This document shows, piece by piece, positions 63,923 to 64,000 of a stretch of 64,000 bases of DNA. Numbering within the stretch: the first letter of the stretch is position 1; each line of letters opens with the position of its first letter. The position numbers were made by a program, and so were the translations under genes. Under the pieces are notes generated by a model. It was not told where the DNA came from. It did no database searches and saw only the letters and a list, made by a program, of their open reading frames with translations. This DNA is from Trichopria drosophilae (Eukaryota > Arthropoda > Insecta > Hymenoptera > Diapriidae): NCBI GenBank assembly GCA_030407085.1, contig CM059586.1, positions 31,731,501-31,795,500 of the forward strand, in the 5' to 3' direction.

Positions 63923-64000
63923 ATTAACATCTTTCACATATTCAGCAATTTTTTTACACGGGTTTACTTAATTGTTAGTAATGCACAAAAGAACATATAA

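Overview
This is a 64 kb stretch of animal nuclear DNA that is strongly AT-rich and has no recognisable complete gene. It is most likely from an insect. The pointers are a run of the arthropod telomere unit TTAGG at 46,089-46,113, several families of short non-autonomous DNA transposons (pogo/Tc1-like, piggyBac-like and others), two non-LTR retrotransposon 3' tails of a type common in insects, tRNA-like SINE-type relics, and many patches that are richer in GC and keep their CpGs. Hymenoptera would fit, but that is inference and not shown by any single feature. There are no bacterial operons, ribosome binding sites or CRISPR arrays.

The best reading is the interior of one very long intron, or a gene desert beside a developmental gene, on the minus strand. 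Three things support this. First, a textbook recursive splice site (3' splice site joined directly to a 5' splice site, TTTTGTTTCAG/GTAAGT) lies on the minus strand at about 22,452-22,482; such sites are known mainly from very long fly introns. Second, a possible short minus-strand exon ends in a strong donor (CTGCAG/GTAAGA) at 57,827, upstream of that site in the same transcription direction. Third, many short GC-richer islands (for example 8.15-8.48, 9.69-10.4, 24.6-24.95, 26.5-26.9, 30.8-31.25, 37.4-37.9, 43.2-43.55, 47.1-47.5, 48.0-48.65, 55.8-56.4, 61.68-61.86 and 62.15-62.7 kb) stand out from AT-rich filler, as conserved regulatory elements or small exons would. No protein family could be named from any of them.

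Layout. 0.87-1.3 kb: two small foldback transposons. 1.3-17.6 kb: mostly unique AT-rich DNA with islands at 1.5, 4.0, 7.5, 8.3 and 9.7-10.4 kb. 17.85-18.56 kb: an inverted array of 30-bp units followed by a 138-bp tandem duplication. 20.5-20.7 kb: 28-bp repeats. 22.46 kb: recursive splice site. 23.9-25.93 kb: tRNA-like relic, perfect hairpin, a piggyBac-like element flanked by TTAA and a pogo-like element flanked by TA. 28.76-29.34 kb: a large AAC/GACAAC microsatellite. 31.3-35.3 kb: simple repeats, a LINE tail, a TA-flanked element, an element with an 8-bp target duplication and a second tRNA-like relic. 38.7-41.2 kb: three further foldback elements and a 36-bp duplication. 46.1 kb: TTAGG run. 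47.75 kb: foldback element. 48.9-49.5 kb: four copies of a 152-bp tandem repeat. 54.77-55.42 kb: a 650-bp inverted-repeat element. 57.49-57.76 kb: second copy of the pogo-like element. 57.83 kb: candidate exon. 59.2-60 kb: long hairpin and a second LINE tail. 61.7-62.7 kb: three adjacent conserved-looking islands. 63.9 kb: third tRNA-like relic.

Most long open frames here are chance products of T-free repeats, transposon interiors or GC-richer islands. I have not promoted them to genes.
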